This document shows positions 9,949 through 18,921 of a stretch of DNA of 64,000 nucleotides, piece by piece. Numbering within the stretch: position 1 is the stretch's first letter; each line of letters begins with the position of its first letter. The notes under the pieces were generated by a model. The model saw only the letters and a list, made by a program, of their open reading frames with translations. It did not search any database and was not told the origin of the DNA. The translations under genes and the position numbers were made by a program. Source of the stretch: Phycisphaerales bacterium UBA7800 (GTDB lineage: Bacteria > Planctomycetota > Phycisphaerae > Phycisphaerales > Phycisphaeraceae); NCBI GenBank assembly GCA_002480565.1, contig DLCK01000077.1:12247-76246 (forward strand), written 5' to 3'.

Positions 9949-10030
9949 TTGCGGTTTAGCGATGAAGACGAGATTCGAAAACCGTTGATGTCTGACAGAT
10001 CTTTGAGCGCTAAACCGCAAGCGGTTTTTA
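9949..10030 (+). terminator. Inverted repeat and probable terminator after mutS
   Basis: TTGCGGTTTAGCG (9949-9961) is exactly complementary to CGCTAAACCGCAA (10008-10020), with a 46-base loop. Overlapping it, AACCGC-AA-GCGGTT (10013-10026) makes a short hairpin followed by T residues. The two are mutually exclusive structures. The rest of 9920-10329 holds no gene that I can support. Confidence 0.5.
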
Positions 10031-10329
10031 CCATCTGTATCAATTATCCGGTTAGCCGATAATTAAAACCAACCGGATACTTTCATGGCTTACTTTGGTT
10101 TACAAAGACAATGGTTAACTTAGACGATGTTTGAAAAGTCGAGACTTTCAGTAGCGAAGTCTTGGCCCACGCACGTACCGCCTACTTGCTGTGAAATGAA
10201 AGAAATACCCTCATGTTTGCTGGAGCATCCCTTGCCGGGATCGTATCATGGAAGCGACCGTCCATTGACCAGCCATCCCTCGTGGATGTGTTGAACAACA
10301 AACGTACGCATGCCGCCAGGATACGACAT

Positions 10330-11175
10330 ATGGAATCAGGGGTCAGTACCCACCACACCAACTTGCCGTTTGACATGATCGCAATTGATCTGGACGGCAC
10401 GTTATTGCGTGAAGACAAACAGATCACGGTGCGGACGGTTCGCACGATTCGCAAGGTGGTTGATCTGGGCGTGAAGGTTGTGATTGCCACCGCGCGTCCG
10501 CCGCGTGGGATGCGTCACATTGCCGAAGCACTCAAACTCGACACCTACTGGGTGACCTACAACGGGGCACTGATTTACGACCCGCAGGTAGCCAAGCATA
10601 TTCATCACCAACCGCTACCCTCGGCCCTGGCACGCAAGATCGTCAAGACCGCGCGTAAGGCAGATAAGGATTGCGTGATCAGTCTGGAGATTCTGGACAA
10701 GTGGTATACCGACCACGTGGATGAAAGCTTGCCTACGGAAATCAGCCGTAACTTTTCGCCGGACTTCGTGGGGCCGCTTGAAGCGTTTCTCAAAGTTCCA
10801 GTGACCAAGCTTCTGGCATTGGCACCACCGGATCGGATTCCCAATATCCGCATGGCTGTGGAGAAGAAGTTCGCCGGTCAGGTCACTGCCGCAGTGAGTG
10901 ACAACCATCTGCTTCAGTACATTCACAAGGATGCCGACAAGTGCATCGCGCTGAAAAAAGTCGCCAACCTGTATGACATTGATCCGTCACGCGTGATGTG
11001 TATCGGCGATGCGCCCAATGATGTGACCATGCTCGACTGGGCAGGGATGGGTGTTGCGATGCACAACGGTTGGGACGTCGCCAAACAGGTCGCCAATGTG
11101 ATTGCTCCAAGTAACGACGAAGGCGGCGCAGCCTATGCCATCCGCAAATATGTCTTGGGTGAGAAGTTGGATTGA
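10330..11175 (+). CDS. Cof-type HAD superfamily phosphatase
   Basis: This 281-residue protein belongs to the Cof/YbiV-like HAD hydrolases, which dephosphorylate sugar phosphates and other small phosphoesters in the cytoplasm. Motif I is DLDGT with the nucleophile and acid at D20 and D22. Motif II/III and the capping domain fit a type IIB cap, and motif IV is GDAPNDVTML near residue 220. A longer frame starts at 10213. I chose the ATG at 10330 because AGGA lies 8 bases upstream and the catalytic motif then sits near the N-terminus as usual. The substrate is not predictable. Confidence 0.85.
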   Translation: MESGVSTHHTNLPFDMIAIDLDGTLLREDKQITVRTVRTIRKVVDLGVKVVIATARPPRGMRHIAEALKLDTYWVTYNGALIYDPQVAKHIHHQPLPSALARKIVKTARKADKDCVISLEILDKWYTDHVDESLPTEISRNFSPDFVGPLEAFLKVPVTKLLALAPPDRIPNIRMAVEKKFAGQVTAAVSDNHLLQYIHKDADKCIALKKVANLYDIDPSRVMCIGDAPNDVTMLDWAGMGVAMHNGWDVAKQVANVIAPSNDEGGAAYAIRKYVLGEKLD

Positions 11176-11198
11176 GCTTTTTTTTAAAAGGCATTTTC

Positions 11199-11415
11199 AC
11201 CGCCAAGGCGCCAAGAACGCCAAGTTTTCAAGACATAGATTTTTTAATCTGACGCAAACCCAATACGGCGCACCTCTACCACTGGCGCGAAGCTTGTTAA
11301 TTGCTGAGCACCAAGCGTCAACCCGGTGCAGGTGTTGATTGACGCATAAGACCGGCAATGATTATAAATCTAATTGACATCTCTCTGACCTTGGCGACCT
11401 TGGCGCCTTGGCGGT
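11199..11415. repeat. Inverted-repeat element, GGCGCCAAG variant, copy 2
   Basis: The left arm is ACCGCCAAGGCGCCAAG followed by AACGCCAAG (11199-11224). The right arm is CCTTGGCGACCTTGGCGCC then TTGGCGGT (to 11415). The layout matches the CACAGAG family, but the repeated word is replaced in both arms together. Its interior contains TGAGCAC...CCGGTGCA (11303-11330), similar to another repeat at 59709. The remainder of 11176-11557 has no gene. Confidence 0.75.
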
Positions 11416-11557
11416 AAAAAAATGAATCCAAAAAAACGCGGGACACCCGAAGGTATCACGCGTTTGAAGTTCATACGGTCATCTTCCTGACTCTCGCATG
11501 GGGTGAGCTTGTGTCGCGGCGTAGGTAAGGAGTGCGACACATGCTCAAGGGGTTGAC

Positions 11558-11980
11558 TTATTTAACTTCGATGCGTCGCGGTTTGACTTCTTCTTTCTTG
11601 TGCAGCGTCAGATGCAGGACACCGTTTTGCATGTTTGCATCAACGTTGTTTTCATCCAACGTGCTGGGCATGGTGAATCGACGAGTCACTTCCAGGGTTC
11701 GCCGTTGCGACACATGCGTGGTGGTTCCTTCAGGGCGCTGGGTTGCTTCACGTTTGGCATGAATGGTCAAGACACCTTGTTCGAGGGTGACTTCCACCTG
11801 GTCATTGGCAAAGCCTGGGAGTTCTGCCTCAACCATCACCGCTGATTCGGACTCGTGGACATCCACAGGATAATCCGTGTTGGTGTAGTCGTTGGCTGCT
11901 CGACCGAACTGCTGTCGGATGAAAGCAAACGGATCATCATTAAACAGACGTGCATCATTGACAAGACGAGTAGGTAACAT
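11558..11980 (-). CDS. Hsp20/alpha-crystallin small heat shock protein
   Basis: This 140-residue ATP-independent holdase chaperone prevents aggregation of unfolding proteins. The alpha-crystallin domain spans about residues 40-135. It includes VDVHESESAVMVEAELPGF, the ELPGFANDQVEV edge strand, GVLTIHAKRE, and the late NGVLHLTL segment that corresponds to the conserved G-x-L motif. A short basic tail ends IEVK. Two upstream in-frame ATGs exist (12013, 12001). I chose 11980 because GAAAGGAG lies 8 bases before it. It is monocistronic. I saw no CIRCE element in the upstream region. Confidence 0.9.
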   Translation of the reverse strand: MLPTRLVNDARLFNDDPFAFIRQQFGRAANDYTNTDYPVDVHESESAVMVEAELPGFANDQVEVTLEQGVLTIHAKREATQRPEGTTTHVSQRRTLEVTRRFTMPSTLDENNVDANMQNGVLHLTLHKKEEVKPRRIEVK

Positions 11981-12201
11981 AGCCGTGCTCCTTTCTTCCA
12001 TTGTGTTTGGCATGATCTGCTCACTTGGCAGATTGGCTTTTTGTCACGTTCACTGGAATATAAAACAACTGCCATGCCAGCACGATGCGTTGTAACTGCT
12101 TATTTTTCGCTTGTTTTACAGGGTAATGGCTGTCAATTTGGCAAGACGGATGTCATATGCTGCAGGTTTGACGTTTGACGTCAATAGGACATCCATGGAA
12201 G

Positions 12202-12290
12202 AACCACATAGCTACAGAGTCACAGAGGATCGAAGAAATGAGATGTCACTTCGGTCTTTTATGATCTCTGTGTCTCTGTGGCTTGTGGTT
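12202..12290. repeat. Inverted-repeat element, CACAGAG family, copy 3
   Basis: Left arm AACCACATAGCTACAGAGTC then ACAGAG (12202-12227); right arm CTCTGTGTCTCTGTGG then CTTGTGGTT (to 12290). The extra TAG/CTTGTGG spacing is partly mirrored in both arms. It lies in the 374-bp divergent spacer between hsp20 and argC, where I find no gene. Confidence 0.75.
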
Positions 12291-12354
12291 GATGCCAAGA
12301 CAAAACAATAAGACATTGTTGACATGAACTTCCATGAACCGATAATCACGACCT

Positions 12355-13395
12355 ATGAATACTCGCGTCGCTATCGTGGGCCCGACGGGCTATACCGGAC
12401 TTTGTTTGATCCAACTGCTTGCCAAGCATCCTGGGGCGGATGTCACATACCTGGCCTCGGCACGTGAGGAACTGCCCAACATTTCCGACATCTTCCCGCA
12501 ACTGCTTGACCGCTTGCCTGCGGATGTGGATCGGTGCAAACCCATCGACCCGGCACGGATGGCTGCCGAAGCAGACGTGGCATTTTTGGCCTTGCCTCAC
12601 AAGGTCGCCATGGAATATGTCGGGCCGTTACTTGATGCAGGCCTCAAAGTCGTCGACTTGTCTGCGGACTATCGCATCAGTGATGTGGATTTGTATGAGA
12701 AGACTTATGCGACGCCTCACTGTGATGTCGAGAATCTCAAGCATGCGGTGTATGGCTTGCCGGAACTCAATCGCAATAAAATTGCCGGCGCACACCTGGT
12801 TGCCAACCCTGGCTGTTATCCCACGGCAGCGGCTTTGGGGATCGGCCCGCTGCTGGCCAAGGGTTTGGTCGAAAGCTATGACATCATGATCAACGCTGCA
12901 TCGGGTGTCACCGGTGCCGGCCGGACCCCCAAGCTCATGACCCATTTCCCTGAGCACAACGAAAACTACTGTGCGTATGGCGCGATTGGTGGTCACCGTC
13001 ATCAACCGGAGATCGAACAGACTTTAGCCATCATGGGGGGGCAGGATTCGAGTGTGCTATTCGTCCCTCATTTGCTGCCGTTAAGTCAGGGCATTTTGGA
13101 GACGATCTATCTTGAACCAGCTGCGGATGACATTGAAGAGTCCGAGTTGTTTGAAGCATTGCATGAAGCGTATGACGACGAACCGTTTGTGCGTGTCCGC
13201 AAGGATTTGCCGAATGTGAAGTATGTCGCCAACACCAATTACTGTGATGTGACCGTGCGGATGGTCAAGCGTGAGAGCTTTACGCGTATCGTGGTGATCA
13301 GCGCGATCGACAACATGATCAAAGGCGCTTCAGGTCAGGCGATTCAGAATATGAACATCATGTTCGGTCATGCCGAAGATGCAGGATTGTTGTAA
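12355..13395 (+). CDS. argC: N-acetyl-gamma-glutamyl-phosphate reductase
   Basis: This is the third step of arginine biosynthesis, the NADPH-dependent reduction of N-acetylglutamyl phosphate to the semialdehyde. The 346-residue protein starts with a Rossmann NADP loop (VAIVGPTGYTGLCLI, G-P-T-G-Y-T-G). It has the catalytic cysteine in NPGCYPTAAALG (about residue 150) and the conserved GxxGAGR segment ASGVTGAGRTPK, with GGHRHQPEIEQ after it. Full family length and signature match type 1 ArgC. The ATG directly precedes the nucleotide-binding strand. No other arg genes are adjacent, so it is not in an arg operon here. Confidence 0.96.
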   Translation: MNTRVAIVGPTGYTGLCLIQLLAKHPGADVTYLASAREELPNISDIFPQLLDRLPADVDRCKPIDPARMAAEADVAFLALPHKVAMEYVGPLLDAGLKVVDLSADYRISDVDLYEKTYATPHCDVENLKHAVYGLPELNRNKIAGAHLVANPGCYPTAAALGIGPLLAKGLVESYDIMINAASGVTGAGRTPKLMTHFPEHNENYCAYGAIGGHRHQPEIEQTLAIMGGQDSSVLFVPHLLPLSQGILETIYLEPAADDIEESELFEALHEAYDDEPFVRVRKDLPNVKYVANTNYCDVTVRMVKRESFTRIVVISAIDNMIKGASGQAIQNMNIMFGHAEDAGLL

Positions 13396-13414
13396 GCCTG
13401 CGTTTTGAATTTGC

Positions 13415-13454
13415 GACCCGTCAGATTTGCCAAGCCTCATCTGGCAGCTTGGTT
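13415..13454. repeat. Partial copy of the AAGCCGCCAGATGA repeat family
   Basis: GACCCGTCAGATT (13415-13427) is followed by TCATCTGGCAGCTTGG (13438-13453). The same two words occur in the same order in the right half of the larger element at 43041-43158. The left half is absent here. It lies between argC and the convergent FapA-like gene. Confidence 0.65.
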
Positions 13455-13510
13455 GTGAAAAGGTTTATCCCAAACTCAGGTTGCAAGAGATGGACTCACA
13501 CCAGCGGATA

Positions 13511-14977
13511 CTATTTGGTGCCGATGTTGTCTGAGATGGATGCAAGGAGTTTGGTTTTGCCGTTACCTTGCTTGAAGCAGATTTCGTTTTTTTCATCTTT
13601 GAAGATGTGCACCGGTCCCCTAACATCATTGCGGATTTGATAGCAGGTGCCCATGACGGTCAACACGGTTTTGGCATAGAGCATGTTGGTGATGGTGACA
13701 TCCACGGTTCGCAACTCCTCAGCGCGAGCATTGACACGAAAATGTGCATCCTTGGCTTTGGTCAATGGCGTGTCGATGGTCATCAGTTCAAACATGACTT
13801 CGGTCTGGCGTTCTTTTTGATCTGCGGTGAGACGTTTACCTGCCCTGCTGATGATTTCCTGTTCTTCTGCGAATTTCTTGCGTTTATTGTTCAAATCTTC
13901 CATAAATGCTTCGAGATTTTTGAGAATCGGATCCAGCGCGGGGACTGATCCAATGACCACATCGGTGCGGACATTGGCATCTGAGCCGATGGTGTGGATA
14001 TTGACTTTACCACCGACGACGACTTTCCCACCGAGGATGAATCCGGATTTGGATTCAACGTCACCCAGAACGGTCAGTTCACAGTTGATGGTTTCACGTT
14101 CGACTTTCAGATTGCCGTTGACTGTACCGGTGATGTTGTCCAGGTACTTGGCTTTGAGGTCTTGACCGATGTTAACGGTTCCCTGTTCGCGTCCGGCCAT
14201 ACCACCGTTGGCGTTAAGGTCTTTACCTGTGATGATGTTGGCAGCTTCGATGAGTCCATCGACGGTGACATCACCCTCTGCTTTGACAATGAAGTTATCA
14301 CGGACGCCTTCGTGGACAATCACATCGCCTGAAAAGTCGATATTGCCTGTGGAGAAATCGACATAGCTATTGACTTCGATGACTTTTCGCACACAGACCG
14401 AATGCCTGGTATTGACCAGGACACCATCGGTTTGCGTAATGAGTTTTCCTTTGGCATCGCACATGATGGTTTCATCAAACTGCAAATCAAAGGGTTTGCC
14501 ATCACGAGCATTGATGGTTTTCCCAAAGACATCGCGCCCATCCATGCCGGTGGTTGCCTGATGGAGAATGCCCACGCAGGTTCCGGTTTCGACGGTGGTG
14601 TAGATGGAGTCTTCGTAGTAGTTGCGTGCTTGGCCGGGTTGGACTTTTTCATCGGGGACCGGCTGCGTTTTCTTGGTTTCGATGAGCCATTCGACTTTGC
14701 CATCGATCCCATCCGTTGGCTTCTGCGCCATAGCGACAACCCCACGAATCGGTTCTGATCCGGGGGCCGACGGTGTATTTTTTGATTTTAGGATCAGTTG
14801 ATCAATCGCTTTGACGACCGGTTCACTGATTTCGACTTTGTGATCGCGCAGCAAAGCGTGACAGACTTGCCGAGCCATCTCCTGTTGACCATATGCCGGC
14901 GGCAGGATCATTTGAACCTGGGTCGCGTCATCAGCAATGATGATCTTGACATCGGTCTGAGAGGTTGATGGAGGCAT
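13511..14977 (-). CDS. FapA-like (DUF342) polymer-type beta-repeat protein
   Basis: The 488-residue protein resembles the FapA/DUF342 family. The central region (about residues 160-400) is a run of short beta-strand turns such as VDFSTGNIDFSGDVIVHEGV, DVTVDGLIEAANI and LTVLGDVESKSGFILGGKVVVGG. These are typical of the right-handed beta-roll in that family. A coiled-coil-like segment follows (about 360-430, NLEAFMEDLNNKRKKFAEEQ). Some family members act in flagellar assembly or as curvature or polymer-forming proteins; the role here is unknown. The ATG at 14977 has AGGAG 8 bases upstream; a GTG at 14986 is also in frame. It probably shares a transcript with the CheX-like gene upstream. Confidence 0.8.
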   Translation of the reverse strand: MPPSTSQTDVKIIIADDATQVQMILPPAYGQQEMARQVCHALLRDHKVEISEPVVKAIDQLILKSKNTPSAPGSEPIRGVVAMAQKPTDGIDGKVEWLIETKKTQPVPDEKVQPGQARNYYEDSIYTTVETGTCVGILHQATTGMDGRDVFGKTINARDGKPFDLQFDETIMCDAKGKLITQTDGVLVNTRHSVCVRKVIEVNSYVDFSTGNIDFSGDVIVHEGVRDNFIVKAEGDVTVDGLIEAANIITGKDLNANGGMAGREQGTVNIGQDLKAKYLDNITGTVNGNLKVERETINCELTVLGDVESKSGFILGGKVVVGGKVNIHTIGSDANVRTDVVIGSVPALDPILKNLEAFMEDLNNKRKKFAEEQEIISRAGKRLTADQKERQTEVMFELMTIDTPLTKAKDAHFRVNARAEELRTVDVTITNMLYAKTVLTVMGTCYQIRNDVRGPVHIFKDEKNEICFKQGNGKTKLLASISDNIGTK

Positions 14978-15051
14978 GAAAGCCACTCCTGGGTGTGGCA
15001 GTGGGTCCGCGGTGAATCAATCGCACACGACGATCAATTCACGTTTGGATA

Positions 15052-15552
15052 TCAGGCTGCCGACACTTCGGCGACTGAATCCTTGGCGGCACCAGTACCT
15101 TGCTTGAGGCCCACTTCCACGACGAAGTTGCCGTAGTCACATTCACAGGGAATGTCGATGCAGACGACTTCTTTGGAACCGAACACAATGTGGTCCTGAC
15201 CGACGACAACGGACGGGCAGGTGATATTGACCTTCTTGTCCTGGAACTCGGCTTTGGCGTTACCAGTGACCATGTTGACCAGCTCGCCAATGGCGTCAGC
15301 AAAGTCTTCATGCTCAGCGGGTAGTTCCATGCCCACGAACTTCTTGACGCAAGCCACTGCGACCGGAGTCGGGAAGCTCAAGACGATTGTTCCTTCGACA
15401 TCACCGGACATACCAATAATGCCAGAGACATCAAAGCTCGGCGTTCCTGAATCTTTGAGTGCTGGCTTACCAATACTCACATGTGATTGAAGCATTGTTT
15501 CAAACACATTGGTAATCGACTTGATGAACGGGAGGATATAGGAATGATCCAC
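15052..15552 (-). CDS. CheX-like chemotaxis phosphatase family protein
   Basis: This 166-residue protein matches the CheC/CheX family, which dephosphorylates CheY or other receiver domains. The characteristic helix with catalytic E-x-x-N is present as E90-L-V-N93 in IGELVNMVTGNAK. It is preceded by the GMSGDVEGTIVLSFP strand pair and followed by the PSVVVG strand. Translation starts at GTG (15552), with AAGGAG 6 bases upstream. It lies 74 bp upstream of the FapA-like gene in the same direction. No chemotaxis kinase genes are adjacent, so its receiver partner is unknown. Confidence 0.85.
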   Translation of the reverse strand: MDHSYILPFIKSITNVFETMLQSHVSIGKPALKDSGTPSFDVSGIIGMSGDVEGTIVLSFPTPVAVACVKKFVGMELPAEHEDFADAIGELVNMVTGNAKAEFQDKKVNITCPSVVVGQDHIVFGSKEVVCIDIPCECDYGNFVVEVGLKQGTGAAKDSVAEVSAA

Positions 15553-15703
15553 GTTGATCTCCTTACTGGGTCAACAGTCCTGACAGAAAAATTCGGTGCT
15601 GCCACCTTTACACTATGCGATTCAATCAGGCTAGTTACAAACCTGATGTTCTGACGATGCTTTAGCCGGGGCTAATTGCAACGGTCAGTTTGTTTGATCG
15701 GTC

Positions 15704-15731
15704 AAAAAAAAAGGGCGCTTTAGTGCGCCCT
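15704..15731 (-). terminator. Terminator of the Rrf2 regulator gene
   Basis: On the minus strand AGGGCGC and its complement (plus 15712-15718 with 15725-15731) form a GC-rich stem. A run of nine T follows (plus A run 15704-15712). It is placed about 65 bp after the stop of the gene at 15795. Confidence 0.85.
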
Positions 15732-15794
15732 GATTTTCTTGGAATGTTTTTAGCCAGATTTATGTGCAATGCACAGTTATCCGGTCATAGCGTT

Positions 15795-16199
15795 TTATGC
15801 CGCGATTGCCAGATCTGCCACGGTGGTTCGCTGGAGTTGGTCTCGCAATGCATGGGCTGCTGAATCACAAGCCACACGCAGGCATTCGACACCTTGGGCG
15901 ACACCTGCTGGTGCGCCGTCGATGCGCATCTGCCCGCGCACCGGGCCATCAATGGCTTCGACGATACGCAGCAGTGACACTTCGTTAGCCGGACATGCCA
16001 TGCGATAACCACCTGAACGTCCCAGCTGGCTTTCAATAAGGTGTCCGCGAGTAAGTGACTGAAGAATCTTCAGGGCACTGACTGTTGGGATGTTGAGCTT
16101 TTCGGCAATAAAACGAGCCTGAAGGTATTGACCTTCGGGTTGTGCTGCCAGGACGCCGAGCGCCAATGCAGCCTGTGCTGATGTTTTAGACAATTTCAT
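15795..16199 (-). CDS. Rrf2 family transcriptional regulator
   Basis: The 134-residue protein has the Rrf2 winged helix layout. An N-terminal helix (MKLSKTSAQAALALGVLA) leads into the recognition helix (IPTVSALKILQSLTRGHLIES). The typical QLGRSGGYRMACPANEVSLLRIVEAIDGP wing follows. Members sense Fe-S clusters, NO or cysteine status. Here the effector region has only VECLRVAC and lacks an obvious third ligand-type cysteine, so cluster binding is uncertain. A longer frame starts at 16265. I chose ATG 16199 since it begins the conserved helix and has a GGGTGGG stretch upstream. It is monocistronic with its own terminator. Confidence 0.85.
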   Translation of the reverse strand: MKLSKTSAQAALALGVLAAQPEGQYLQARFIAEKLNIPTVSALKILQSLTRGHLIESQLGRSGGYRMACPANEVSLLRIVEAIDGPVRGQMRIDGAPAGVAQGVECLRVACDSAAHALRDQLQRTTVADLAIAA

Positions 16200-16477
16200 A
16201 AGGACCCACCCTTTAATTGGAGTTAATGATACGGTTACAAGTACGATTGCATTGTTTTGTGCCAAGGTTCATTGCTAAACCTCAGTGGACAAGTACAGGT
16301 CGTCGGAAGTGGATTGCCTATCCACGTAAAAGGAAGGATTGTTTTCCGACTGCCTGCTAAAAATATCGGTTATTGCCCCCAAGTTATTGAGTATACTTGA
16401 AGGATATTTTCGATTTTATTGATTACCGGACCTTAAATGGGTGATTGGCTCATTTGACGTATAACAGGAGTTATAGA

Positions 16478-16723
16478 TTGCGACTGACGATTGAACTTTT
16501 TGCCGCACTGTCGCAGGCCGTTGGTGCCAAAACGGTGTCGGTTGAGCTGCCCGATAACACGACTGTGGGCGATTTGCTTGAGCATCTTTCCGTATCACAT
16601 CCATCTTTGGGGGAGCTTCTGGGGTCGGTGAGTGTGGCTGTGAACATGGCTTACGTTGGTACTGCGGATGTATTAACCGATGATGATGAAGTTGCCTTGA
16701 TCCCACCTGTAAGTGGTGGTTGA
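16478..16723 (+). CDS. MoaD/ThiS family sulfur carrier protein
   Basis: The protein is 81 residues with a ubiquitin-like fold pattern. It has the strand LTIELFAALSQAVGA, the helix VGDLLEHLSVSHP, the segment NMAYVGTADVLTDDDEVALIPPVSGG, and a C-terminal Gly-Gly. The GG end is adenylated and thiocarboxylated in MoaD, which donates sulfur for molybdopterin. The proposed start is TTG at 16478, with AGGAG (16466-16470) 7 bases upstream, which gives the standard MoaD length. An upstream TTG at 16445 has no such site. No moaE or moeB is adjacent, so a molybdopterin role is inferred from family only. Confidence 0.8.
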   Translation: MRLTIELFAALSQAVGAKTVSVELPDNTTVGDLLEHLSVSHPSLGELLGSVSVAVNMAYVGTADVLTDDDEVALIPPVSGG

Positions 16724-17013
16724 ACGGTTTCTATATGGACTTTGGCTGGCATATATAGGTTGAAATTGAAATTTATAACCAAGCCTTGAATTTTTTTGTC
16801 AGGCTCCCAAAGCGCTCACAATTGCTATTTTCCACGTGATAGAGGCACATTTATCACGCCTGCAATACCTGCTACTCCTATGCCGGGGACACCTATTGAG
16901 CATTTTCTGTCATTTTTTCATGTCGTAACAGTTAATCCGACTATGTAAACCGACGATGAATACAACGTCGGGTCGGAGGAACAAATCCCGACATGGAGAT
17001 ATGGAGAAAGCTT

Positions 17014-17589
17014 ATGTCACGTCAAAAAGACATTCTCACCACTGGTGAGGTTGCAAAGATTTGCAACGTTGCCCCCCGTACCGTCAGCAAATGGTTTGAT
17101 TCAGGCCAGCTACGCGGCTATCGGATTCCCGGTTCAAAGGACCGTCGAATTCCGCTTAGTGCCCTGATCAAATTCATGAAGGCTCACAACATTCCAATGG
17201 ATGCGCTCCAATCAGGACGCACCCGAATTCTCATCGTGGATGACGAATCGGAAATTGTGGAAGTCCTTCAGAAGGTACTCACAGAACAGGCCAATTATGA
17301 TGTTGCAGTCGCACATAGCGGTTTTGCAGCAGGTCTGGAATGTGAAAAATTCCGTCCGAGCGTCATCCTTCTGGACATGCACTTGCCTGATGTGTCCGGC
17401 GAAGATGTCCTCAAACTTGTCCGTGATAACACCGACTTGCAGATGACCAAAGTCATCGCCATGAGCGGCAAACTCACCGACGGTCAGGCTCAACACCTGA
17501 TGAACAACGGCTTTGACCATTACCTCAAGAAGCCGTTCCATGTTCGCCAGGTGATTGAATCAATCGAAACCGTTGCGGCCACGCTGTAA
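17014..17589 (+). CDS. HTH (excisionase/MerR-like) fused to response regulator receiver domain
   Basis: The 191-residue protein has an N-terminal helix-turn-helix of the excisionase/MerR type (residues about 8-55: TTGEVAKICNVAPRTVSKWF, then GYRIPGSKDRRIP). A CheY-like receiver follows (about 68-190: ILIVDDESEIV, phospho-acceptor D in VILLDMHLPDVSG, K in YLKKPFH). The DNA-binding domain precedes the receiver, the reverse of the OmpR/NarL order. It presumably binds DNA in a phosphorylation-dependent way. ATG 17014 has GGAG 8 bases upstream; the in-frame ATG at 16993 is less likely. A GTCGGG/CCCGAC dyad (about 16967-16992) lies just upstream of the gene. No cognate kinase is adjacent. Confidence 0.88.
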   Translation: MSRQKDILTTGEVAKICNVAPRTVSKWFDSGQLRGYRIPGSKDRRIPLSALIKFMKAHNIPMDALQSGRTRILIVDDESEIVEVLQKVLTEQANYDVAVAHSGFAAGLECEKFRPSVILLDMHLPDVSGEDVLKLVRDNTDLQMTKVIAMSGKLTDGQAQHLMNNGFDHYLKKPFHVRQVIESIETVAATL

Positions 17590-17628
17590 AGCAACATCCG
17601 TAACCGACACCTGAAAAAACCTTGACCC

Positions 17629-17660
17629 AACCGTGCGGATCACACAAGCCGCACGGTTTT
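17629..17660 (+). terminator. Terminator after the HTH-receiver gene
   Basis: AACCGTGCGG (17629-17638) pairs with CCGCACGGTT (17649-17658) across a 10-base loop, followed by TTTT. It separates the regulator from the AT-rich Panacea locus. Confidence 0.85.
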
Positions 17661-17691
17661 GTCATGTGCAAAAACACTTAACATAAACCTA

Positions 17692-17727
17692 AAATTTGTT
17701 GACAAAATTTTAGTGATACATAATAAT
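17692..17727 (+). promoter_or_regulatory. Sigma70-type promoter with overlapping dyad for the Panacea locus
   Basis: A perfect -35 TTGACA (17699-17704) is followed after 16-17 bases by TAATAAT (17721-17727). The -35 lies inside a near-palindrome, AAATTTGT-TG-ACAAAATTT (about 17693-17711). Such an overlap suggests repressor control, as is common for toxin-antitoxin operons. The transcription start and the repressor are inferred. Confidence 0.5.
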
Positions 17728-17849
17728 GAACAAATCGGGTAACATAACAAAATAACCGTTTGCATAAACTAAACGATCAAGCACAAGTTACATCCATCAT
17801 TTTTACGATAACAATTATGGTGACGATTACTTATGTTGGGGAAACAATA

Positions 17850-18281
17850 ATGGCTAGTGTATTAGATGTAGCTGCATATATTCTCAAGAAGCAAGGTTCC
17901 ATGACCGCTATGAAGCTTCAAAAGCTTGTCTATTATTCGCAGGCTTGGTCACTTGTTTGGGATGAAAAACCACTGTTTAGCGCTCGCATTGAAGCTTGGG
18001 CGAATGGTCCAGTAGTTCCTCATCTGTACCGCGAGCATCAAGGAAAGTTCAAAGTTCAACCGGGAGATATCTCTGGCAACGCTGGCACGATTCATGGCAA
18101 AGAACAACAAACAATAGACGCTGTTTTAAAACATTATGGAAATAAGCAATCTCAATGGCTTAGTGATCTTACACATCAAGAAGAACCTTGGAAGTCTGCA
18201 CGCAAGGACACTGCGCCAGGTAAACGTTCCAGCGAACAAATTACAAACGCTTCAATGGCAGAATACTACGGCTCGCTTTAA
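17850..18281 (+). CDS. Panacea (DUF4065/SocA-like) domain protein, candidate antitoxin
   Basis: This 143-residue protein carries the DUF4065/Panacea signature. ASVLDVAAYILKKQG and MTAMKLQKLVYYSQAWSL are followed by EAWANGPVVPHLYREHQG. The domain is known from SocA and from Panacea antitoxins that neutralise many unrelated toxins, and from prophage-linked genes. It is the first gene of a two-gene unit, with 15 bp to the next gene, as expected of an antitoxin. I chose ATG 17850 because the domain begins here and GGGG lies 8 bases upstream. The DNA from about 17690 to 18830 is AT-richer than its flanks, consistent with transfer. Confidence 0.85.
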   Translation: MASVLDVAAYILKKQGSMTAMKLQKLVYYSQAWSLVWDEKPLFSARIEAWANGPVVPHLYREHQGKFKVQPGDISGNAGTIHGKEQQTIDAVLKHYGNKQSQWLSDLTHQEEPWKSARKDTAPGKRSSEQITNASMAEYYGSL

Positions 18282-18296
18282 AATGGGAACTTAAAG

Positions 18297-18821
18297 TTGA
18301 GCAAAAAGCGCGAAAAAAAAGAAGCTAAAAAAAAACTAAAAAGACAAGACTTTCAACGTCAAGCTAAACACACGGTTTTCCCCAGTACAGACAAAGTTGC
18401 AAAAAACAACCCGGTAATTCAAACAAACACTCGTTTGGTATTTTCGTTTTCAAATTTTGACACATCTTGGGAATGGGGCTCAAAAAATAGTCAAACTTAT
18501 TCTGTAACCGATCTCTTAATAAAACTACGTGGCTTCGAAGGTAACACTTGGAATGATCTTAAAACAAGACACGATCATTCAATGCCAATGTCAAGTTTAG
18601 AGCCAGAAGCCATTGATCGATTAGAGTATTTACAGTTAACCACTTTTGAAGAAATTTATAGATTAAGGCTCAAAGGAAGTGTTCGCCTTTGGGGAATTAG
18701 AACACCAGACGATAAGTTTTCTGTATTGTGGTGGGATCCAGAACATCAAGTTTATATCGACAAAGCACATCGTGAAAAAAATCCAAAATCACGATGTGGA
18801 CCTCGTATTGGCAATTCATAA
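18297..18821 (+). CDS. Unrecognised protein, candidate toxin partner of the Panacea protein
   Basis: This 174-residue protein starts at TTG (18297), 15 bp after the Panacea stop, with GGGA about 9 bases before it. The N-terminus is very basic (residues 2-25, SKKREKKEAKKKLKR). The body has FSFSNFDTSWEWG, then a helical middle, and ends in LRLKGSVRLWGIRTPDDKFS followed by a WWDPEHQVY segment. That last pattern (G-x-R, hydrophobic strand, W-D-P-x-H) resembles small uncharacterised proteins I know only by appearance. No named toxin fold is identifiable. The toxin role is inferred from gene order and size only. Confidence 0.6.
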   Translation: MSKKREKKEAKKKLKRQDFQRQAKHTVFPSTDKVAKNNPVIQTNTRLVFSFSNFDTSWEWGSKNSQTYSVTDLLIKLRGFEGNTWNDLKTRHDHSMPMSSLEPEAIDRLEYLQLTTFEEIYRLRLKGSVRLWGIRTPDDKFSVLWWDPEHQVYIDKAHREKNPKSRCGPRIGNS

Positions 18822-18921
18822 ACGCCATCTACCTGCAACCCAGTCTCAATCTTTGGGGTAAATAGAGTGTCCCGCCAGGACAAGGGTTGAAACCTTAAAA
18901 TGAATCAGGAGAACGTGGTTC